A DNA stretch of 64,000 bases, taken from the NCBI GenBank assembly GCA_024688685.1, contig JAILDX010000032.1:1-64000 (forward strand), read 5' to 3'. Source of the DNA: Saccharofermentans sp. GTDB taxonomy: Bacteria; Bacillota; Clostridia; Saccharofermentanales; Saccharofermentanaceae. This document shows, one piece after another, positions 62,117 through 64,000 of the stretch. The stretch's first letter is position 1, and each line of letters begins with the position of its first letter. The translations under genes and the position numbers were made by a program. Under the pieces are notes generated by a model. The model had not been told where the DNA came from. It ran no database searches and saw nothing but the letters and a program-made list of their open reading frames with translations.

Positions 62117-62919
62117 TCGGAACGCCAATCGGTAATATGGGGGACTTCTCGCCAAGAGCAGTTGAAGTGCTTTCTTCAGCTGATATTATCGCGTGCGAGG
62201 ATACGAGAAGGACCGGCATCCTGCTGAAAGAGTTTGATATTGAAGGCAAGCTGTTCTCATATCATGAACATAATAAAGCATCGAAGGGACCTGTTCTCGT
62301 ATCGAGGATGAAGGAGGGGCTTACCGTGTGTCTTGTTTCGGACGCGGGAATGCCTTCAATAAGTGATCCCGGAGAAGATCTCGTAAAGCTCTGCATAGAG
62401 GAAGGGATCGATGTATCAGTGGTCCCCGGACCTGTAGCTGCGATCTCGGCCCTGGTCCTGAGCGGTCTTGATACGAGGTATTACCATTTCGAGGGATTCC
62501 TTCCGTCGGAGAGCAAGCCCAGGCGAGAGAGGATAGAGGTCCTCAAAGGAATACGCGAGACTATTATCATATATGAGGCTCCCCACAGGCTGAAGAAGCT
62601 GGTGAAGGAATTATGTGATGCCGGGTTTGGCGACAGGAAGGCAGCTTTCTGCAGAGAACTTACCAAGAGGTATGAGCAGGTAGTGAGAATGACCATATCT
62701 GAAGCGGCCGATTATTATGAGGAGAACGAGCCGAAGGGCGAGTTCGTTATATGCCTTGAACCGATGGCTGATAAGAGTGAGGTTTTTGATACTGATCAGC
62801 TTATCTCAAGATTTCTTGATGAAGGTCTGTCCACGAAGGATACTGCTGCCAGGGTAGCAGAGATCACCGGCGGGAATAAGAAAAATATTTATGACCAAAT
62901 AATTAAAAGTCGTAAGTAA
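62104..62919 (+). CDS. rsmI: 16S rRNA (cytidine-1402-2'-O)-methyltransferase
   Basis: 271 aa tetrapyrrole-methylase-fold enzyme modifying C1402 in the 16S decoding centre. LYLVGTPIGNMGDFSPRAV, IACEDTRRTGILL, VSDAGMPSISDPGEDLV and VPGPVAAISALVLSGL are diagnostic. Starts with TTG after AAGGA, within the end of the previous gene. Last gene of the tmk cluster. Confidence 0.96.
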   Translation: MLYLVGTPIGNMGDFSPRAVEVLSSADIIACEDTRRTGILLKEFDIEGKLFSYHEHNKASKGPVLVSRMKEGLTVCLVSDAGMPSISDPGEDLVKLCIEEGIDVSVVPGPVAAISALVLSGLDTRYYHFEGFLPSESKPRRERIEVLKGIRETIIIYEAPHRLKKLVKELCDAGFGDRKAAFCRELTKRYEQVVRMTISEAADYYEENEPKGEFVICLEPMADKSEVFDTDQLISRFLDEGLSTKDTAARVAEITGGNKKNIYDQIIKSRK

Positions 62920-62996
62920 TTAACCTAATTGTCTTATATTTGCTCCCCATATCTGATAAAATACAAAAGTACCATAAACCAGGGGAGAGCCGCTAT

Positions 62997-64000
62997 ATGA
63001 CATCTCAGAATATTGATCTCTTTACGAGCAGAGATGATATGCTAGATATCTTCGGGCAGTCGAGTCTTGATGATTTTATGACTCTTCTTGCGCCTTATGT
63101 TATGTGCGGTTTTATTTATAACTCAAAGGAAAACAGGATATTCTTCACTGACGGAATGAAGCGCATAATGGGACAGCAGGTCTCGGAGGGTGTGCTCATC
63201 GAACAGTTTGTTCAGTATGTCGATGACGATGACAGAGATTCCGTTAAGTCCAGACTCGATATAGGTTTTAAGGATCTTCTCAATACGGCTGTCGATACTG
63301 TTCAGTTCGATTTCATGATGAAGACATCCTCTCTTGATTCAGAGAAGTTTGATCTTTTCATGAAGGTCATATCGAAGGACAATGTAAGGTATGTTGCCGG
63401 TATGATCATTGGCAAGCCTTCGAGCAAGATGGAGCGTTGTGCAAGACAGCTCTTTACCGGTTTCTTCACTGAGTATCTCTTTCTTCTGGATTTCGGTGAC
63501 GATGTCCTTTATGTAAATGATAAGTTTGTCAGTGATTTCATGCTTCCTTCGTGGAAGCTCGAACACTTCAGTGAGAGGATAACTGATCATCTGAGCGATG
63601 AGGAATACGGCAGCATCAAGAAGTTGTTCGATGCATATATCAAGGAGAAGACTCCTCCGGAAGATGCGGTTCTCACCTTAAAGACTCCTGCAAGAGGCAA
63701 GATATATCTTAAGTGTAACGGTATGTCGGATTCGGATGCCGAAGCTGATCCTGATGCGATCATAAGCGCTTCGGGACACAAGCAGGATAAGAGATATCTG
63801 TCAGGATCTTTTACGGAAGTAACTGAGTTTATCCGCAAGGAACAGCTCAGACGTAACCTTATCGAAGGTACGGAGGCTATTACTTTCCAGTACGATATCA
63901 AGCATAAAATACTTAAGTTCTCAGAGAATATTCACGAGCTCTTTGAGGAGGCGAAGCTTGAGTACACGGATAACTGTGTCGAGCCGATCGCGAATAAGGT
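62997..64000 (+). CDS. PAS-like signalling protein, 3' end outside window
   Basis: Open from ATG 62997 (GGGGAG upstream) through the window end, at least 334 codons, so only the N-terminal part is seen. The start reads MTSQNIDLFTSRDDMLDIFG. It appears to hold two or three PAS-like segments: GFIYNSKENRIFFTDGMKRI (about 38-57), a middle part near LLDFGDDVLYVNDKF, and a third, ITFQYDIKHKILKFSENI. No membrane helix is visible. Such tandem PAS N-termini are common on GGDEF/EAL proteins; the output domain cannot be seen here. Confidence 0.6.
   Translation, partial: MTSQNIDLFTSRDDMLDIFGQSSLDDFMTLLAPYVMCGFIYNSKENRIFFTDGMKRIMGQQVSEGVLIEQFVQYVDDDDRDSVKSRLDIGFKDLLNTAVDTVQFDFMMKTSSLDSEKFDLFMKVISKDNVRYVAGMIIGKPSSKMERCARQLFTGFFTEYLFLLDFGDDVLYVNDKFVSDFMLPSWKLEHFSERITDHLSDEEYGSIKKLFDAYIKEKTPPEDAVLTLKTPARGKIYLKCNGMSDSDAEADPDAIISASGHKQDKRYLSGSFTEVTEFIRKEQLRRNLIEGTEAITFQYDIKHKILKFSENIHELFEEAKLEYTDNCVEPIANK

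Overview
The window looks like chromosome from a Gram-positive Bacillota, most likely a clostridial (class Clostridia) anaerobe. The evidence is the tmk-holB-ricT-trmN6-rsmI order known from Firmicutes, a WalRK-like two-component pair with a YycJ-type hydrolase and rlmH, short HisG with HisZ, an L10 leader before rplJ, teichoic-acid-type enzymes (TagB/TagF, LicD), HemZ, type II pantothenate kinase, strong AGGAGG ribosome binding sites and tRNAs with encoded CCA. Species cannot be named from the sequence. Genes are tightly packed with many ATGA-type overlaps. There is no phage, transposase, CRISPR array or integrase.

Layout: 1-180 holds a 5S rRNA and its terminator. 267-5614 is an envelope-control operon (response regulator, kinase with a long acidic tail, murA, YycJ-like hydrolase, rlmH). 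5777-15983 is a histidine operon (hisZGDCB, a GT-C-like membrane protein, purC, hisH, hisA, a hisF-hisI fusion, hisE) behind a consensus promoter and two tandem palindromic operators. 15992-19659 is rpmG-secE-nusG-rplKA-rplJL, ending in a terminator with no rpoB behind it. tRNA-Met and tRNA-Glu follow.

19927-28828 is a cell-surface polymer region: two CDP-glycerol glycerophosphotransferase-like enzymes, LicD, an epimerase, a TarI/IspD-like cytidylyltransferase, an acyltransferase, and a fused YidC-like/sulfatase-like membrane protein. 28877-35640 has tRNA-Cys and tRNA-Gly, each followed by a related nested palindromic repeat. Between them lie an NSS transporter, a TrpXYZ-type ABC transporter, a HEAT-like protein and a GH26 glycosidase. 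35868-44489 carries an orphan DNA adenine methylase, coaW, membrane enzymes, hemZ, ispD and radA.

44608-55020 is dominated by large envelope or unknown proteins: a DUF885 lipoprotein, a degenerate PP2C-like/LysM-like membrane protein, a YfhO-like protein, an HMGL-like aldolase, and a sialate-O-acetylesterase-like protein without the catalytic motif. 55020-58309 is an AraC regulator with folE-folP-folB-folK. 58358-62919 is a basic Asn/Lys-rich protein with tmk-holB-ricT-trmN6-rsmI. A PAS-like signalling gene runs off the end.

The items most worth a second look are the YidC-sulfatase fusion that lacks the insertase groove arginine, the PP2C-like domain that has lost its metal ligands, the tandem CTTTAG-N4-CTAAAG operators, the tRNA-adjacent nested palindromes, and several genes with an extended -10 box only 6-7 nt before the start codon (candidate leaderless mRNAs). 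All family assignments are from reading motifs; no database search was run.
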